Below are positions 29,098-38,905 of a stretch of DNA of 64,000 bases, in pieces. Below the pieces are notes generated by a model, which was not told the DNA's origin, made no database searches, and saw only the letters and a list, made by a program, of their open reading frames with translations. The stretch comes from Corynebacterium sp. CNJ-954 (lineage in GTDB: Bacteria; Actinomycetota; Actinomycetes; Mycobacteriales; Mycobacteriaceae): the NCBI RefSeq assembly GCF_001942345.1, contig NZ_MKKI01000042.1:124001-188000 (forward strand), written 5' to 3'. Position numbers and translations under genes: made by a program. Positions within the stretch are counted from its first letter, which is position 1. Each line of letters starts with the position of its first letter.

Positions 29098-29995
29098 TGT
29101 CAGAACGTCCGGTACTCCAGCAGCTCGACACCTGGGCCGACCGCACCGGGTACACCGGGACCAGGTCTGGCGACGAGGCCGCTGGCCCGCGTCCCGAGCT
29201 CCTGCTGGTGGCCGGGGATCACGCGGTCGCCGCGCCGTCCTCCGGCCCGGACAGCCCGGTTTCCGCGCTCCCCTGGGGGCATGGACCCGCGGAGGCCGAC
29301 CGGATCAACGCCGGCGTGTCCCCGCTCTGCACGCTGGCGGCGCGACAGGGCGTCGACATCTCCGTCACCGGGTTCCCCGACTCTTCCGGGGACTCACCGT
29401 CTCAGTGGCTGGATGCGGGACGGGAGACTGCCGACGCCCGCGCGGACGCCGCGGTTCCACTGGTTCTCACCGGAGCCATCGGAACAGGGGCGACGACGAC
29501 CGCAGCGGCACTCGTCGGAGTCCTGTGCAATGTCGAGCCGGTGAAGGTCGTCGGCCGCGGTGGGGGCCCGGCACCGGTCAGTGACGAGAAATGGAAGCAC
29601 AAGACCGTCGCCATCCGCGACTGATGTTCCAGGCACGGGCACACCGGAGGCGTCCGGTCGATGCTTCCGCGGCACGCGACATCCTTGACATCCTCGGCAC
29701 CCCGGACACCGCCTTCATGGCGGGGCTACTGGCTCAGTCCGCGACCCGGCGGACGCCCGTGATCCTGGACGGTGTCAGCGGACTCGCCGCGGGACTACTC
29801 GCAGACGCCCTCACCCCGGGGTCTGCCCGCTGGTGGCTGTTACCCGAGGTCTCCTCGGAACCCGCAGCCGCTGTCGCCACGCGCCGCCTGGCACTCGCCC
29901 CGGTCGTCGACCGTCCCCTGGGCGCACCCGCCGCTGCCGCAGGGCTTGTGGTCCTCCCCCTCCTGGACGCGGCGGTGTCTCTGCGCCAGGAGTAG
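29097..29995 (+). pseudogene. cobT: CobT-like nicotinate-nucleotide:dimethylbenzimidazole phosphoribosyltransferase, split and degenerate
   Basis: Two successive frames together cover a CobT homologue of about 300 residues. The first (29097-29624) has LLLVAGDHAVAAP and GAIGTGATTTAAALVG and stops after KTVAIRD; the second (ATG 29624) resumes as MFQARAHRR and has FMAGLLAQSATRRTPVILDGV. The joint is TGATG, which fits loss of one base. The catalytic Glu motif GEG(S/T)G of the family aligns without gaps to PAAAA here, so the base that deprotonates DMB is missing. No cobU or cobS neighbours are present. It looks like a decaying remnant of a lower-ligand assembly gene; alternatively the TGATG could couple two polypeptides. 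Confidence 0.75.
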
Positions 29996-30002
29996 TACCC
30001 CG

Positions 30003-31139
30003 CTACGCCTGAACCAGCGTGTGGTTCCAGGAGTGGGAGTCCTCTTCGGTACCACGCTGGATACCGGTGAGACGCTCACGCAGGCGCATGGTGATCTCTC
30101 CGGGGTTCCCACCGTTGATCTGGAACTCACCCGTACGGTCCTTCACCGTACCCACCGGGGTGATCACCGCGGCAGTCCCACAGGCGAACGCCTCCGCCAT
30201 CTCACCGGAGGCCGCCGTCGCCCGCCATTCATCCACCGTGAACCGACGTTCCGTGACCTTCAGCCCTTCGTCAGCTGCGAGCTGCAGCAGCGAATCACGG
30301 GTGACGCCGGGCAGCAGTGAGCCGGAGAGCTCCGGGGTCACCAGTTCCGCCGGCTCCCCGTCCTGCCCCCCGAGGATGAAGGCGAGGTTCATCCCGCCCA
30401 TCTCCTCGATGTTCGTGTGGTTCGCCGCGTCCAGCCACACAACCTGGTCACACCCCTGCTTCTCAGCGTAGGACTGCGCCGCGAGAGACGACGCGTAGTT
30501 TCCGGCGAACTTCGCCGCGCCGGTGCCCCCGGGGGCTGCACGGACGTACTCGGTGGACAGCCAGACGCTGACGGGGGTGACCCCGCCCTTGAAGTACGCG
30601 CCTGCCGGAGACGCGATCACGTAGTAGCTGTAGCTCACGGACGGGTGCACACCCAGTCCGACCTCGGTGGAGATGATGAACGGACGCAGGTAGAGCGCTT
30701 CTTCACCGCCGGAGGCGGGAACCCAGTCCCGGTCCACGTCGACGAGCTCACTCAGGGACGCGAGGAAGAGGTCCTCCGGGACCTCCGGCATGGCGATACG
30801 GCGGGCGGAGGAACGGATTCGCTCGGCGTTCTTGTCCGGGCGGAAGGTGGCGACCGAGCCGTCCGGCTGGCGGTACGCCTTGAGCCCCTCGAAGATGGCC
30901 TGCCCGTAGTGGAGGACCGACGTCGCCGGGTCCATGGTGATCGGTGCGTAGGGAACGAGCCGTGCGTCATGCCATCCGGCGTCCTCGGTCCAGTCGATGA
31001 CCACCATGTGATCGGTGAAGTACCGGCCGAAACCGGGGTTCGCGAGTACTTCGGCGATCCTCTCCGGCGGAGTGGGGTTCTCCGTCAGCGTACGGGAGAA
31101 GGTGGTGGACGTGGAGTTGGCGGGCGCGGAATCAGACAT
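30003..31139 (-). CDS. ilvE: branched-chain amino acid aminotransferase
   Basis: PLP-dependent fold-type IV transaminase, 378 residues, catalysing the last step of Val/Leu/Ile synthesis with glutamate. Motifs: [15 protein letters not shown], the PLP-lysine in [13 protein letters not shown], and [13 protein letters not shown] with the conserved Glu. ATG 31139 is fixed by TAAGAT 7 nt upstream; the longer open frame to 31235 would place the promoter within the gene. Convergent with the cobT relic, divergent from pepA. Confidence 0.95.
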   Translation of the reverse strand: MSDSAPANSTSTTFSRTLTENPTPPERIAEVLANPGFGRYFTDHMVVIDWTEDAGWHDARLVPYAPITMDPATSVLHYGQAIFEGLKAYRQPDGSVATFRPDKNAERIRSSARRIAMPEVPEDLFLASLSELVDVDRDWVPASGGEEALYLRPFIISTEVGLGVHPSVSYSYYVIASPAGAYFKGGVTPVSVWLSTEYVRAAPGGTGAAKFAGNYASSLAAQSYAEKQGCDQVVWLDAANHTNIEEMGGMNLAFILGGQDGEPAELVTPELSGSLLPGVTRDSLLQLAADEGLKVTERRFTVDEWRATAASGEMAEAFACGTAAVITPVGTVKDRTGEFQINGGNPGEITMRLRERLTGIQRGTEEDSHSWNHTLVQA

Positions 31140-31146
31140 GGCCTGT

Positions 31147-31152
31147 ATCTTA
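31147..31152 (-). promoter_or_regulatory. ilvE -10 box, leaderless type
   Basis: TAAGAT on the minus strand, 7 nt before ATG 31139. Confidence 0.55.
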
Positions 31153-31228
31153 GACCCGTCGGTGCCGGTCCGGAACACATGCCCGGCAGGACGCCTGACG
31201 ACGACTCCTATCAAGCTTGAGGTGAGCG

Positions 31229-32845
31229 ATGACATCCGCTGGACTGCCCCGGGGCACCATGCCGCCGTTGGAACTTCTCACGGACGCCTCGACGGTCGCC
31301 GAGGCCGACGTGGACATCCTGGTGATCCCGTCGTTCTCCGGGGACAACGGAATCGAGCTGTCCCTGGGTTCGGCCCCCGGGTCCCCCTCCAGCACCTCCT
31401 CCCCCTTCGACAGGGAGACGCAGGTGGCCATCTGGAAGTCGCTGGTCGATATCGGCGCACGCGGGCGGGCAGGGGAAACGCACCTGCTTCCCGCCGTCCC
31501 CGGCATCGCGGCGACCCGCCTGCTTGCGGTCGGTCTCGGTGACGCGGACACACTGACGGACGAAGGGCTGCGAACCGCCGCGGGTACCGCCTCACAGGCC
31601 CTCGACCGCCTGCCCGCGTCCGTAGGCGACGGCGACCTCACCGCACTGAGCCTCCTGGGGACCCTGGGGATCGGCCCTGCGACGGAAGGACACGGTCTGG
31701 GCAGCTACAGCTACACCGGGGCGAAGTCCGACGGCGCTCAGGCAGGCCGCCTCAGGCGTCTGGTCATCGCTCCGCCGACCGCCCCGAGCGCCGCAGGGTC
31801 CGCCGCCACCGACTTCTCCCGGGCCTGTGTCGTCATCGAGGCCGTGACCTGTGCCCGTGACCTGGTGAACGCCCCGGCGAACCTTCTCTACCCGGACAGC
31901 TACGCCCGCATCATCTCCGACCTGGGTTCACAGGCCGGGCTCACGGTGGAGGTCCTGGATGAGCGTCAACTCGCCGACCAGGGGTTCGGGGCCCTCGTGG
32001 GTGTGGGCCAGGGGTCGCCCCGTCCTCCCCGCCTCGTCCGTGTGTCCTACCGACCTGACATCCCCGAGGCAGCGGGCACGGATGCACCGCCACACGTCGC
32101 CCTCGTCGGAAAAGGCGTGACCTTCGATACCGGCGGTATCTCGTTGAAGCCCTCGCCCAACATGGGGAACATGATCTCGGACATGGGGGGTTCCGCTGCC
32201 GTCGTCGCTGCGGTGATCGCAGCGTCCGAACTCGATCTGGCAGTCTCCGTGACGGCCACCGTGCCACTGGCGGAGAACATGCCGGACGGCACCGCCGTAC
32301 GCCCCGGGGATGTTCTGCGCCACTACGGCGGGTTGACCACCGAAGTCCTCAACACCGACGCGGAAGGCAGGTTGATCCTCGGGGATGCCATCGCCCGGGC
32401 GTGTGAGGACAACCCGGACTACCTCGTGGAGACAGCCACGTTGACCGGCGCCCAGGTACGGTCTCTCGGAGACCGGACTCCTGCCGTCATGGGCACGCCC
32501 GCCCTCCGTGACCGGGTGTCCGCGCTGTCGCGCGACGTGGGTGAGGGTGCCTGGTCCATGCCTCTACCGGCGGAAATCGCCTACGACATCCGGTCCGACG
32601 TCGCCGACCTGCGCAACATCCCCGGCAAGAGCTGGGGAGGCATGGCCGCCGCCGGCCACTACCTTGCCGCTTTCGTCCCGGAAGGACTTCCCTGGGTCCA
32701 CCTGGATGTCGCTGGTCCCGCGTACAACACCACCGCACCGCACGGCTACACCCCACGGCGGGCGACGGGAGTACCGGTCCGGACGCTCATCGCGGTCCTG
32801 GAAGACGTCGCCAGCGGCACCGACGCTGCAGGAACGACGGAATGA
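31229..32845 (+). CDS. pepA: leucyl aminopeptidase (M17)
   Basis: Dizinc/manganese M17 aminopeptidase, 538 residues; releases N-terminal residues from peptides in the cytosol. The catalytic C-terminal domain has [14 protein letters not shown] (metal-binding Lys/Asp), the signature NTDAEGRL, and [11 protein letters not shown]. The N-terminal domain (about residues 1-200) is variable. ATG 31229 has GAGGTGAG just upstream. Long conserved neighbour of ilvE and aceF in corynebacteria. Confidence 0.93.
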   Translation: MTSAGLPRGTMPPLELLTDASTVAEADVDILVIPSFSGDNGIELSLGSAPGSPSSTSSPFDRETQVAIWKSLVDIGARGRAGETHLLPAVPGIAATRLLAVGLGDADTLTDEGLRTAAGTASQALDRLPASVGDGDLTALSLLGTLGIGPATEGHGLGSYSYTGAKSDGAQAGRLRRLVIAPPTAPSAAGSAATDFSRACVVIEAVTCARDLVNAPANLLYPDSYARIISDLGSQAGLTVEVLDERQLADQGFGALVGVGQGSPRPPRLVRVSYRPDIPEAAGTDAPPHVALVGKGVTFDTGGISLKPSPNMGNMISDMGGSAAVVAAVIAASELDLAVSVTATVPLAENMPDGTAVRPGDVLRHYGGLTTEVLNTDAEGRLILGDAIARACEDNPDYLVETATLTGAQVRSLGDRTPAVMGTPALRDRVSALSRDVGEGAWSMPLPAEIAYDIRSDVADLRNIPGKSWGGMAAAGHYLAAFVPEGLPWVHLDVAGPAYNTTAPHGYTPRRATGVPVRTLIAVLEDVASGTDAAGTTE

Positions 32846-32854
32846 CCAGGTCGG

Positions 32855-33247
32855 TCAATCCCCTCCGTCGCGACGTTCCTCGAACCGGGCCCGTCGTTCC
32901 TGCTGTTCGAGACGTTTGCGGATAATCCGGTCACGCTCGATACGGTCCCTCATCCGCTGGGGGTAACCGCTCTTCTCCGCGTCGTAGAGCCGGACACCGG
33001 TCGCCGAGATCACGTCGTCGACACCACGGGGCCCGCCGATGCGTCGACGGGTCCAGTCACCGGTGGCGTCCACGAAAACCACGGACATCTCATTGACCAG
33101 GGTCTCGGGTTCGACGAAGCCTTCCACGCCTTCGCGCTGGCCCGCCCAGTGTCTCAGGTGGTCGAGGTCTGCGGGACGCGTACGCCCACCCGGTGCCCGC
33201 GGTGGACGGGGCCCGGAGCGACGAGATCGACCGAATAGATTGAACAC
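32855..33247 (-). CDS. conserved hypothetical protein
   Basis: A 130-residue basic, Arg-rich protein, family not recognised beyond its conserved corynebacterial position between pepA and aceF. No signal peptide or membrane segment. The centre (LVNEMSVVFVDATGDWTRRRIG) looks folded; the C-terminus (RIERDRIIRKRLEQQERRAR) is likely a long charged helix. GTG 33247 is strongly supported by TAGAAT exactly 7 nt upstream. Converges with pepA, 9 bp between stops. Confidence 0.75.
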   Translation of the reverse strand: MFNLFGRSRRSGPRPPRAPGGRTRPADLDHLRHWAGQREGVEGFVEPETLVNEMSVVFVDATGDWTRRRIGGPRGVDDVISATGVRLYDAEKSGYPQRMRDRIERDRIIRKRLEQQERRARFEERRDGGD

Positions 33248-33254
33248 ACCACAG

Positions 33255-33260
33255 ATTCTA
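33255..33260 (-). promoter_or_regulatory. -10 box of the 130-residue hypothetical gene, leaderless type
   Basis: TAGAAT on the minus strand, 7 nt before GTG 33247. Confidence 0.55.
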
Positions 33261-33368
33261 AGGGATTTCGTGACGACGCTGCGACCAGTCTCCTCTGCCG
33301 GCGACAGGCCCTACGGGGCGGCATGGGCCGACCCCCTCCGGCAGGACGACGTTCGCAGCGCTACCATA

Positions 33369-33374
33369 TATAGT
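33369..33374 (+). promoter_or_regulatory. candidate aceF -10 box
   Basis: TATAGT within an AT-rich island (TATATAGTAT) about 100 nt before the aceF ATG; no clear -35. Confidence 0.35.
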
Positions 33375-33472
33375 ATTCGGTCAGAGACCACTTCTCTGCT
33401 TTCTCTGCGTACTGCGGACCGATCCACGTACTCCACATCTGTACCCCGTCGTTAAATAGGAGCTTCAACACC

Positions 33473-35176
33473 ATGGCGCACTCCGTCGAAATGCCCGAGC
33501 TGGGCGAATCCGTCACAGAAGGCACTGTTACCCAGTGGCTGAAGAAGGTCGGCGACACCGTGGAGGTCGACGAACCCTTGCTCGAGGTCTCCACGGACAA
33601 GGTCGACACGGAGATCCCCTCCCCCGTCGCCGGCGTACTGCTGAAGATCATCGCCGACGAAGATGACACCGTCGACGTCGGTGCCGTCATCGCGGAGATC
33701 GGTGACGAGGGTGAGGAAAGTGAGGGGAGCGGGGATTCCGCCTCCTCCGACGAGGCCTCCGCAGATGAGCCCGCCGAGGACGAGGACGCGACAGACGACA
33801 CGTCCGACGACCAGGAGGAATCCGCTCCGGCACCGGCCTCCAGCGGTGGCGGCGCAGGAACCGATGTGACGATGCCTGAACTCGGCGAGTCGGTCACCGA
33901 GGGCACCATCACCCAGTGGCTGAAGAAGGTCGGCGACGAGGTGGAGGTCGACGAGCCCCTCCTCGAGGTCTCCACCGACAAGGTCGACACCGAGGTTCCT
34001 TCGCCGGTCGCCGGCACCCTGCTGGAGATTCTCGCTGAGGAGGACGACACCATCGACGTCGGTGGCGTGATCGCCCGCGTGGGTGACGGAAGCGCCGCTG
34101 AGGAGGCTCCCGCCAAGGAGGAGAAGGAGCCCGCGCCGGAGAAGAAGGAAGAGCCTGCGAAGGCGGAGGAGCCGAAGGAGGAGCCCAAGGCAGATCCTCA
34201 GCCGGAGAAGGAGTCTCCGAAGCAGGAGGCGTCCTCCGCGTCGGATGCCGGCGAGCCGTCCGACGGCAACCTCCCCTACGTCACTCCGCTGGTGCGCAAG
34301 CTCGCTGAGAAGCACGGTGTGGATCTTTCGACCGTCGAGGGCACCGGGGTCGGTGGACGCATCCGCAAGCAGGACGTCATCGCCGCCGCCGAGGGCGGCA
34401 CGGCGAAGGAGTCGGCACCGGCTCCGGCCAAGGGCGTCGACCCGGAGAAGGCCTCGCTGCGGGGCACCACGCAGAAGGTCAACCGGATCCGGGCGATCAC
34501 CGCCAAGACCACGCTGGAGTCCCTGCACGGAGCGGCGCAGCTCACGCAGGTCCACGAAGTCGACATGACCCACATCGCCGAGCTCCGCAAGGCGTCGAAG
34601 GCAGCGTTCCAGGACAAGCACGGCCAGAACCTCACGTTCCTGCCGTTCTTCGCGAAGGCCATCGTCGAAGCACTTGTCGCCCACCCGAACGTCAACGCCT
34701 CCTACAACGCCGACACCCAGGAGATGACCTACCACGGCCAGGTCAACCTCGGTATCGCGGTCGACACCAAGGACGGCCTGCTGTCCCCGGTGATCCACGA
34801 CGCCCAGGACATGTCACTGCCTGAGCTGGCCGCGGCGATCGCCGACATCGCCGACCGCGCCCGGAACAAGAAGCTCAAGCCGAACGACGTCAGTGGCGGC
34901 ACCTTCACCATCACCAACATCGGCTCTGAGGGCGCACTCACCGATACCCCGATCCTGGTGCCGCCGCAGGCCGCGATGATCGGCACGGGTGCCATCCGCA
35001 AGCGTCCGGTCGTGATCACCGAAGACGGTTCCGACAGCATCGCGATCCGCAGCATGGTCTACCTGCCGATGACCTACGACCACCAGATCGTGGACGGCGC
35101 TGACGCAGGCCGGTTCCTGACCACCATCAAGGACCGCCTGGAGAACAGCGACTTCACCTCCGACCTGGAGATCTAA
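33473..35176 (+). CDS. aceF: dihydrolipoamide acyltransferase E2 (pyruvate / 2-oxoglutarate dehydrogenase)
   Basis: E2 core of the 2-oxoacid dehydrogenase complex, 567 residues; often named sucB. Two nearly identical lipoyl domains (about residues 1-76 and 137-208), each with the lipoyl-Lys in STDKVDTE, are separated by acidic linkers. Then come a peripheral-subunit-binding domain ([29 protein letters not shown]) and the catalytic domain ending with [14 protein letters not shown]. In corynebacteria this is the E2 shared by the mixed PDH/ODH complex. C. glutamicum has three lipoyl domains; only two are seen here. AGGAG precedes ATG 33473. Directly upstream of lipB and lipA, which lipoylate it. 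Confidence 0.93.
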   Translation: MAHSVEMPELGESVTEGTVTQWLKKVGDTVEVDEPLLEVSTDKVDTEIPSPVAGVLLKIIADEDDTVDVGAVIAEIGDEGEESEGSGDSASSDEASADEPAEDEDATDDTSDDQEESAPAPASSGGGAGTDVTMPELGESVTEGTITQWLKKVGDEVEVDEPLLEVSTDKVDTEVPSPVAGTLLEILAEEDDTIDVGGVIARVGDGSAAEEAPAKEEKEPAPEKKEEPAKAEEPKEEPKADPQPEKESPKQEASSASDAGEPSDGNLPYVTPLVRKLAEKHGVDLSTVEGTGVGGRIRKQDVIAAAEGGTAKESAPAPAKGVDPEKASLRGTTQKVNRIRAITAKTTLESLHGAAQLTQVHEVDMTHIAELRKASKAAFQDKHGQNLTFLPFFAKAIVEALVAHPNVNASYNADTQEMTYHGQVNLGIAVDTKDGLLSPVIHDAQDMSLPELAAAIADIADRARNKKLKPNDVSGGTFTITNIGSEGALTDTPILVPPQAAMIGTGAIRKRPVVITEDGSDSIAIRSMVYLPMTYDHQIVDGADAGRFLTTIKDRLENSDFTSDLEI

Positions 35177-35196
35177 GTCCGCTGCCCCTTCCCGTC

Positions 35197-35236
35197 CTCT
35201 ACCCCCGCACGGCGATACCGCGGTGGCGGGGTAGAG
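35197..35236 (+). terminator. aceF terminator-like hairpin overlapping the lipB promoter
   Basis: CTCTACCCCCGC pairs with GCGGGGTAGAG (one bulge). No T-run follows; the right arm contains most of the lipB -10 box. Confidence 0.5.
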
Positions 35237-35237
35237 T
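35232..35237 (+). promoter_or_regulatory. lipB -10 box, leaderless type
   Basis: TAGAGT, 8 nt before ATG 35246, embedded in the right arm of the preceding hairpin. Confidence 0.5.
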
Positions 35238-35245
35238 CGTTAGGC

Positions 35246-35983
35246 ATGGGATATCAACGCGGATCCATCCGGATGTCGGACACTCCTGTCGCCGTCGACA
35301 ACCTCGGGACGGTGGACTACCTGTCAACCTGGGACAGACAGGCCGCCCTGGCTCGTCAGCGTGCCGACGGACAGATCGAGGACACCGTCCTGCTGTTGGA
35401 GCATCCGCCGACGTACACCGCGGGCAAACGGACCCCACCGGAGGACCTGCCCACCAACGGCCTCCCCGTCGTCGATGTCGACCGTGGCGGGAGGATCACC
35501 TGGCACGGTCCGGGACAGCTCGTCGCCTACCCGATCATCAAACTGGACGACCCGATCGACGTCGTCGACTACGTCCGGCGCATCGAGGAGGCCGTCCTGG
35601 CGACCTGCCGTGACCTCGGCCTCGACAACGTGGGACGAGTCCCGGGGCGGTCCGGCGTGTGGCTTCCCGCAGGTCTCCGACGTGGAGAACTGGTCCCCGC
35701 CCGCAAGGTGGCGGCGGTGGGGATCCGTGTGACCCGTGGAGTCACGATGCACGGTGTCGCCTTGAACTGTGACAACACCCTGGACTACTACGACCACATT
35801 GTGCCGTGCGGACTGGCGGACACCGGTGTGACGACACTGTCCGAGGAACTGGGCCGGGAGGTCCGGGTTGCGGACGTGACCGAGATCTTCACCGGCCATC
35901 TGCTCGCAGCACTGGACGGGTCGCTTGAAATGTCCGACCACGACGTGCCCGAGGAACTGGCACATGGCGTACTGACGTCCTGA
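35246..35983 (+). CDS. lipB: lipoyl(octanoyl) transferase
   Basis: Moves the octanoyl group from octanoyl-ACP to the lipoyl domains of E2 and GcvH. 245 residues with the family blocks [30 protein letters not shown], the active-site lysine in PARKVAAVG and the cysteine in [14 protein letters not shown] 35246 is taken because TAGAGT lies 8 nt upstream; a second ATG ten codons in is less likely. LipA follows after 74 bp. Confidence 0.94.
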   Translation: MGYQRGSIRMSDTPVAVDNLGTVDYLSTWDRQAALARQRADGQIEDTVLLLEHPPTYTAGKRTPPEDLPTNGLPVVDVDRGGRITWHGPGQLVAYPIIKLDDPIDVVDYVRRIEEAVLATCRDLGLDNVGRVPGRSGVWLPAGLRRGELVPARKVAAVGIRVTRGVTMHGVALNCDNTLDYYDHIVPCGLADTGVTTLSEELGREVRVADVTEIFTGHLLAALDGSLEMSDHDVPEELAHGVLTS

Positions 35984-36044
35984 ACAGGCATTTTATGATG
36001 TCTTCCAGCGCTGGAGTCAGTTAGCGTCACTGAACGATGCAGCG

Positions 36045-36050
36045 TAGGGT
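36045..36050 (+). promoter_or_regulatory. lipA -10 box, leaderless type
   Basis: TAGGGT, 7 nt before GTG 36058. It lies inside the longer frame beginning at ATG 36037, arguing against that start. Confidence 0.55.
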
Positions 36051-36057
36051 GGGGGCC

Positions 36058-37104
36058 GTGACTGTTACATCAGACGGACGACGACTTCTCCGCATCGAGG
36101 CGAAGAACTCCCAGACCCCCATCGAACAGAAGCCACGGTGGATCCGTACCCAGGCCAAGATGGGACCGGAATACCGTGACATGAAGAACCGTGTCTCCGG
36201 TGCCGGTCTGCACACGGTCTGCCAGGAGGCCGGGTGTCCCAACATCCACGAATGTTGGGAGGAACGCGAGGCCTCCTTCCTGATCGGTGGCGACACCTGC
36301 TCCCGTCGGTGTGACTTCTGCCAGATCAAGTCGGGCAAGCCGAGTCCGTTGGACCGCGACGAGCCCCGCCGTGTCGCCGAGAACATCCGCGAGATGGACC
36401 TGCGGTACGCCACGATCACCGGTGTCACCCGCGACGACCTTGATGACGAGGGAGCCTGGCTGTACGCCGAGATCGTGCGGAAGGTGCACGAACTCAACCC
36501 GAACACCGGCGTCGAGAACCTCACACCTGACTTCTCCGCCAAGCCCGACCTGCTGGCCGAGGTCTTCGAGGCACGTCCGGAGGTCTTCGCCCACAACCTC
36601 GAGACCGTGCCCCGGATCTTCAAGCGGATCCGTCCGGCGTTCCGCTACGACCGGTCGTTGGAGGTCATCCGTGCGGCACGTGATTTCGGACTGGTGACCA
36701 AATCGAACCTCATCCTCGGCATGGGCGAGACCGCTGAGGAAGTGCAGTCGTCCCTGACGGACCTGAAGGACGCCGGGTGCGACATCATCACGATCACCCA
36801 GTACCTGCGGCCGACCTCCATGCACCACCCGATCGAGCGGTGGGTGAAGCCGGAGGAGTTCATGGAGCACTCCGAATTCGCCAAGGAACTGGGATTCGGT
36901 GCAGTCATGTCGGGCCCGTTGGTCCGGTCGTCCTACCGGTCCGGTCGGCTCTACGCCGAGGCCAAGGCCGCACGTGGCGAGGCACTCCCCGAGAACCTGA
37001 CCCACCTGGGCGACACCCTGGGATCCACCACCAGTCAGGAAGCCAGCACTCTGCTGGAGAAGTACGGGCCGTCCAAGGAGACTCCGGTCTCCTCCGCACG
37101 CTAG
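36058..37104 (+). CDS. lipA: lipoyl synthase (radical SAM)
   Basis: Inserts two sulfur atoms into protein-bound octanoate. 348 residues with the auxiliary-cluster motif [14 protein letters not shown], the radical-[11 protein letters not shown], and the C-terminal RSSYRS serine that ligates the auxiliary cluster. GTG 36058 gives an N-terminus ([15 protein letters not shown]) like other actinobacterial LipA; an ATG at 36037 would overlap the promoter. Needs the Fe-S supply and works after LipB. Confidence 0.95.
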   Translation: MTVTSDGRRLLRIEAKNSQTPIEQKPRWIRTQAKMGPEYRDMKNRVSGAGLHTVCQEAGCPNIHECWEEREASFLIGGDTCSRRCDFCQIKSGKPSPLDRDEPRRVAENIREMDLRYATITGVTRDDLDDEGAWLYAEIVRKVHELNPNTGVENLTPDFSAKPDLLAEVFEARPEVFAHNLETVPRIFKRIRPAFRYDRSLEVIRAARDFGLVTKSNLILGMGETAEEVQSSLTDLKDAGCDIITITQYLRPTSMHHPIERWVKPEEFMEHSEFAKELGFGAVMSGPLVRSSYRSGRLYAEAKAARGEALPENLTHLGDTLGSTTSQEASTLLEKYGPSKETPVSSAR

Positions 37105-37156
37105 TTGTCCCCACGCCCCGGCGGACGTCGTTGACGGCCCCGGGGCGCCGATGTTC

Positions 37157-37162
37157 TAAGGT
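37157..37162 (+). promoter_or_regulatory. -10 box of the DUF4191 gene, leaderless type
   Basis: TAAGGT, 7 nt before ATG 37170. Confidence 0.55.
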
Positions 37163-37169
37163 AGGCGGT

Positions 37170-37946
37170 ATGGCGAAGGATCCCCGGGAGAAAGAAAACA
37201 AGCGGCTCGAGAAGGCCGCCAAGAAGTCACGGCGCAAGCAGACACGAGGCCAGATGTGGCAGGCCTTCCAGATGCAGCGCAAGAAGGACAAGAAGCTCAT
37301 CCCCTACATGCTGCTGGGCCTGCTCGGCCCGGTAGTGGTCATGTTGGCGCTGAGCCTGGTGTTCGGCTGGTGGTGGCTGAACCTCATCGTCGGTATCGCC
37401 ATCGGTGTGATGGTCGCCTTCTGGATCTTCTCCCGCCGCCTGCAGTCCGGTGTCTACGACCAGATCGAAGGGGAGGCCGGTGCCGCGGGATGGGCGCTGC
37501 AGAACCTTCGTGACGGTGTCGGCGTCAAGTGGATCACCGAGACCGCGGTGGCCTCGAACACACACATGGACGCCGTCCACCGGGTTGTCGGTGTTCCCGG
37601 CGTGATTCTCGTCGGCGAAGGCAGCCGGCACCGTCTCAAGCCGATGATGGCGCAGGAGCGGAAGCGGCTCGCCCGCATCCTCGGTAACACGCCCATCTAC
37701 GACGTGTACATCGGCGAGGGCGAGGACGAGGTGCAGATCCGCAAACTGCAGAACCACCTGGTCCGCCTGCCCCGCAACATCAAGAAGAACGAGGTCGACG
37801 CACTCAACAGCAAGGTCGAGTCGATCGCCCGTCTTCACTCCCGGGAATCGATGCTCCCGAAGGGGCCGATGCCCCGCAACGCCGCGAACCCGGCCGGCGT
37901 CAACCGTCGTGCCCGCCGCGCCGCACAGCGCAACAAGAAGGGTTGA
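37170..37946 (+). CDS. DUF4191 membrane protein (Rv2219-like)
   Basis: A 258-residue protein of unknown function found next to lipA across mycolic-acid bacteria. A very basic N-terminus (KRLEKAAKKSRRKQTRGQ) precedes a hydrophobic hairpin (YMLLGLLGPVVVMLALSLVFGW and LNLIVGIAIGVMVAFWIF), then a folded cytoplasmic domain with GVPGVILVGEGSRHRL and a basic C-terminus. ATG 37170 is set by TAAGGT 7 nt upstream. Followed by a strong terminator. Confidence 0.85.
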   Translation: MAKDPREKENKRLEKAAKKSRRKQTRGQMWQAFQMQRKKDKKLIPYMLLGLLGPVVVMLALSLVFGWWWLNLIVGIAIGVMVAFWIFSRRLQSGVYDQIEGEAGAAGWALQNLRDGVGVKWITETAVASNTHMDAVHRVVGVPGVILVGEGSRHRLKPMMAQERKRLARILGNTPIYDVYIGEGEDEVQIRKLQNHLVRLPRNIKKNEVDALNSKVESIARLHSRESMLPKGPMPRNAANPAGVNRRARRAAQRNKKG

Positions 37947-37963
37947 GTCCGGGACTCCCCGAC

Positions 37964-38004
37964 CCCGGTGCCCTGATCGAGCGAATCAGGCACCGGGCTT
38001 TTTC
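37964..38004 (+). terminator. terminator after the DUF4191 gene
   Basis: CCCGGTGCCCTGAT pairs with ATCAGGCACCGGG (one bulged C), followed by CTTTTTCG. Confidence 0.85.
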
Positions 38005-38106
38005 GTCCCTCCCCCTGCTGCCCCTGACGCACCAGGAGTGTGTCGGTTCGCGGGGTGACACACCGACACAGCCATGGTGTCCGGCATGACGGTCGCCCAC
38101 TCCTGC

Positions 38107-38664
38107 CTACCTGGTCCGGATCACCGCGGTCCCGGTAGCGCGGTCGTGCATGCCCCTGCTGTCGGTGTCCTGGATCAACGGGGGGAAGAGGAACACCGTG
38201 AGCACCGTGCGCACCACCGCCCGGATGAGGCCCACGCGCTGATCCGGGTCGTCCACGCGGGCGACACCGATGCCCATCACCGCGTGGCCGGGTGACTGCC
38301 CGAACAGCCACACGGTGACGATGCGCCAGACCACCCACACCATCAACACCACTGTCGAGGTCCCACCGAGCGCACCCGTCATCTGCGTGATGAAGAAGGC
38401 GATGCCGTAGCAGATCAACCAGTCGACCAGTAGCGCAAGCACACGGGGAAAGATCGAGGCGACGGACCCGGGCCCCGAGGCCGGCAGCCCCAGCAGTTTG
38501 CCGGGGTACGAACTCAGGTCGTGGGGGTCCTCGAACTGTCCCGGAACCTGGGGGCCTTCCAGCCAGCTCGGCTGTCTGGCACGTTCATCACGGAGCCCCT
38601 TCCGTCGTTGACGGCGGTCGTCCCCGGTGCCACTGCTACCACTGTTCTTCTGCCGTTTCGCCAT
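38107..38664 (-). CDS. RDD family membrane protein
   Basis: A 185-residue protein: a polar, basic N-terminal third, then an RDD domain with three hydrophobic helices (VLALLVDWLICYGIAFFI, STVVLMVWVVWRIVTVWLF, and LIRAVVRTVLTVFLFPPLI). The family's Arg-Asp positions are seen as FPRVLALLVDW and RGMHDRATGTAVI. Function unknown, possibly transport. ATG 38664 is supported by TACGCT 8 nt upstream. Divergent from glnA, as in C. glutamicum. Confidence 0.85.
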   Translation of the reverse strand: MAKRQKNSGSSGTGDDRRQRRKGLRDERARQPSWLEGPQVPGQFEDPHDLSSYPGKLLGLPASGPGSVASIFPRVLALLVDWLICYGIAFFITQMTGALGGTSTVVLMVWVVWRIVTVWLFGQSPGHAVMGIGVARVDDPDQRVGLIRAVVRTVLTVFLFPPLIQDTDSRGMHDRATGTAVIRTR

Positions 38665-38672
38665 GATTCTCA

Positions 38673-38678
38673 AGCGTA
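38673..38678 (-). promoter_or_regulatory. -10 box of the RDD gene, leaderless type
   Basis: TACGCT on the minus strand, 8 nt before ATG 38664. Confidence 0.4.
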
Positions 38679-38810
38679 CCGGCCTCTTGACCGACCCCCA
38701 ATTTCATGGCGGACCACCCCGACTGTGCACACCCGGGGACCACTGCCCGTATCCTAGAGGTCAAGCCCCGACCGGGGACTACCGGAATCGACCGTGGCAC
38801 CGGAGGAAAG

Positions 38811-38873
38811 GTGGGTCGCATCAGTGACGAGCGACACCGCCTGACCAGTTACACGCCGGTAACATTGGATTGA
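38811..38873 (+). CDS. candidate 20-codon small ORF upstream of glnA
   Basis: GTG 38811 is preceded by GGAGG at 38802-38806 and by a possible -10 (TATCCT, 38750-38755). It would encode a 20-residue polar peptide beginning [10 protein letters not shown] and ending TPVTLD, with its stop inside the glnA -35 box. No homology is known; it may be chance. Confidence 0.2.
   Translation: MGRISDERHRLTSYTPVTLD
38848..38863. promoter_or_regulatory. inverted repeat GTTAC-N6-GTAAC before the glnA promoter
   Basis: A perfect inverted repeat (GTTAC-ACGCCG-GTAAC) ending 6 nt before the glnA -35. Such sites are bound by MtrA- or GlnR-type response regulators in other actinobacteria. The binder here is unknown. 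Confidence 0.4.
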
Positions 38874-38905
38874 CACTAGGGCAACAACCCCAGAATATGG
38901 TTGTT
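38870..38905 (+). promoter_or_regulatory. glnA promoter with overlapping inverted repeat
   Basis: Perfect -35 TTGACA (38870-38875) with -10 candidates GAATAT (38893-38898) or TATGGT (38896-38901). AACAACC (38883-38889) and GGTTGTT (38899-38905) form a perfect inverted repeat flanking the -10, a possible operator. Confidence 0.5.
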
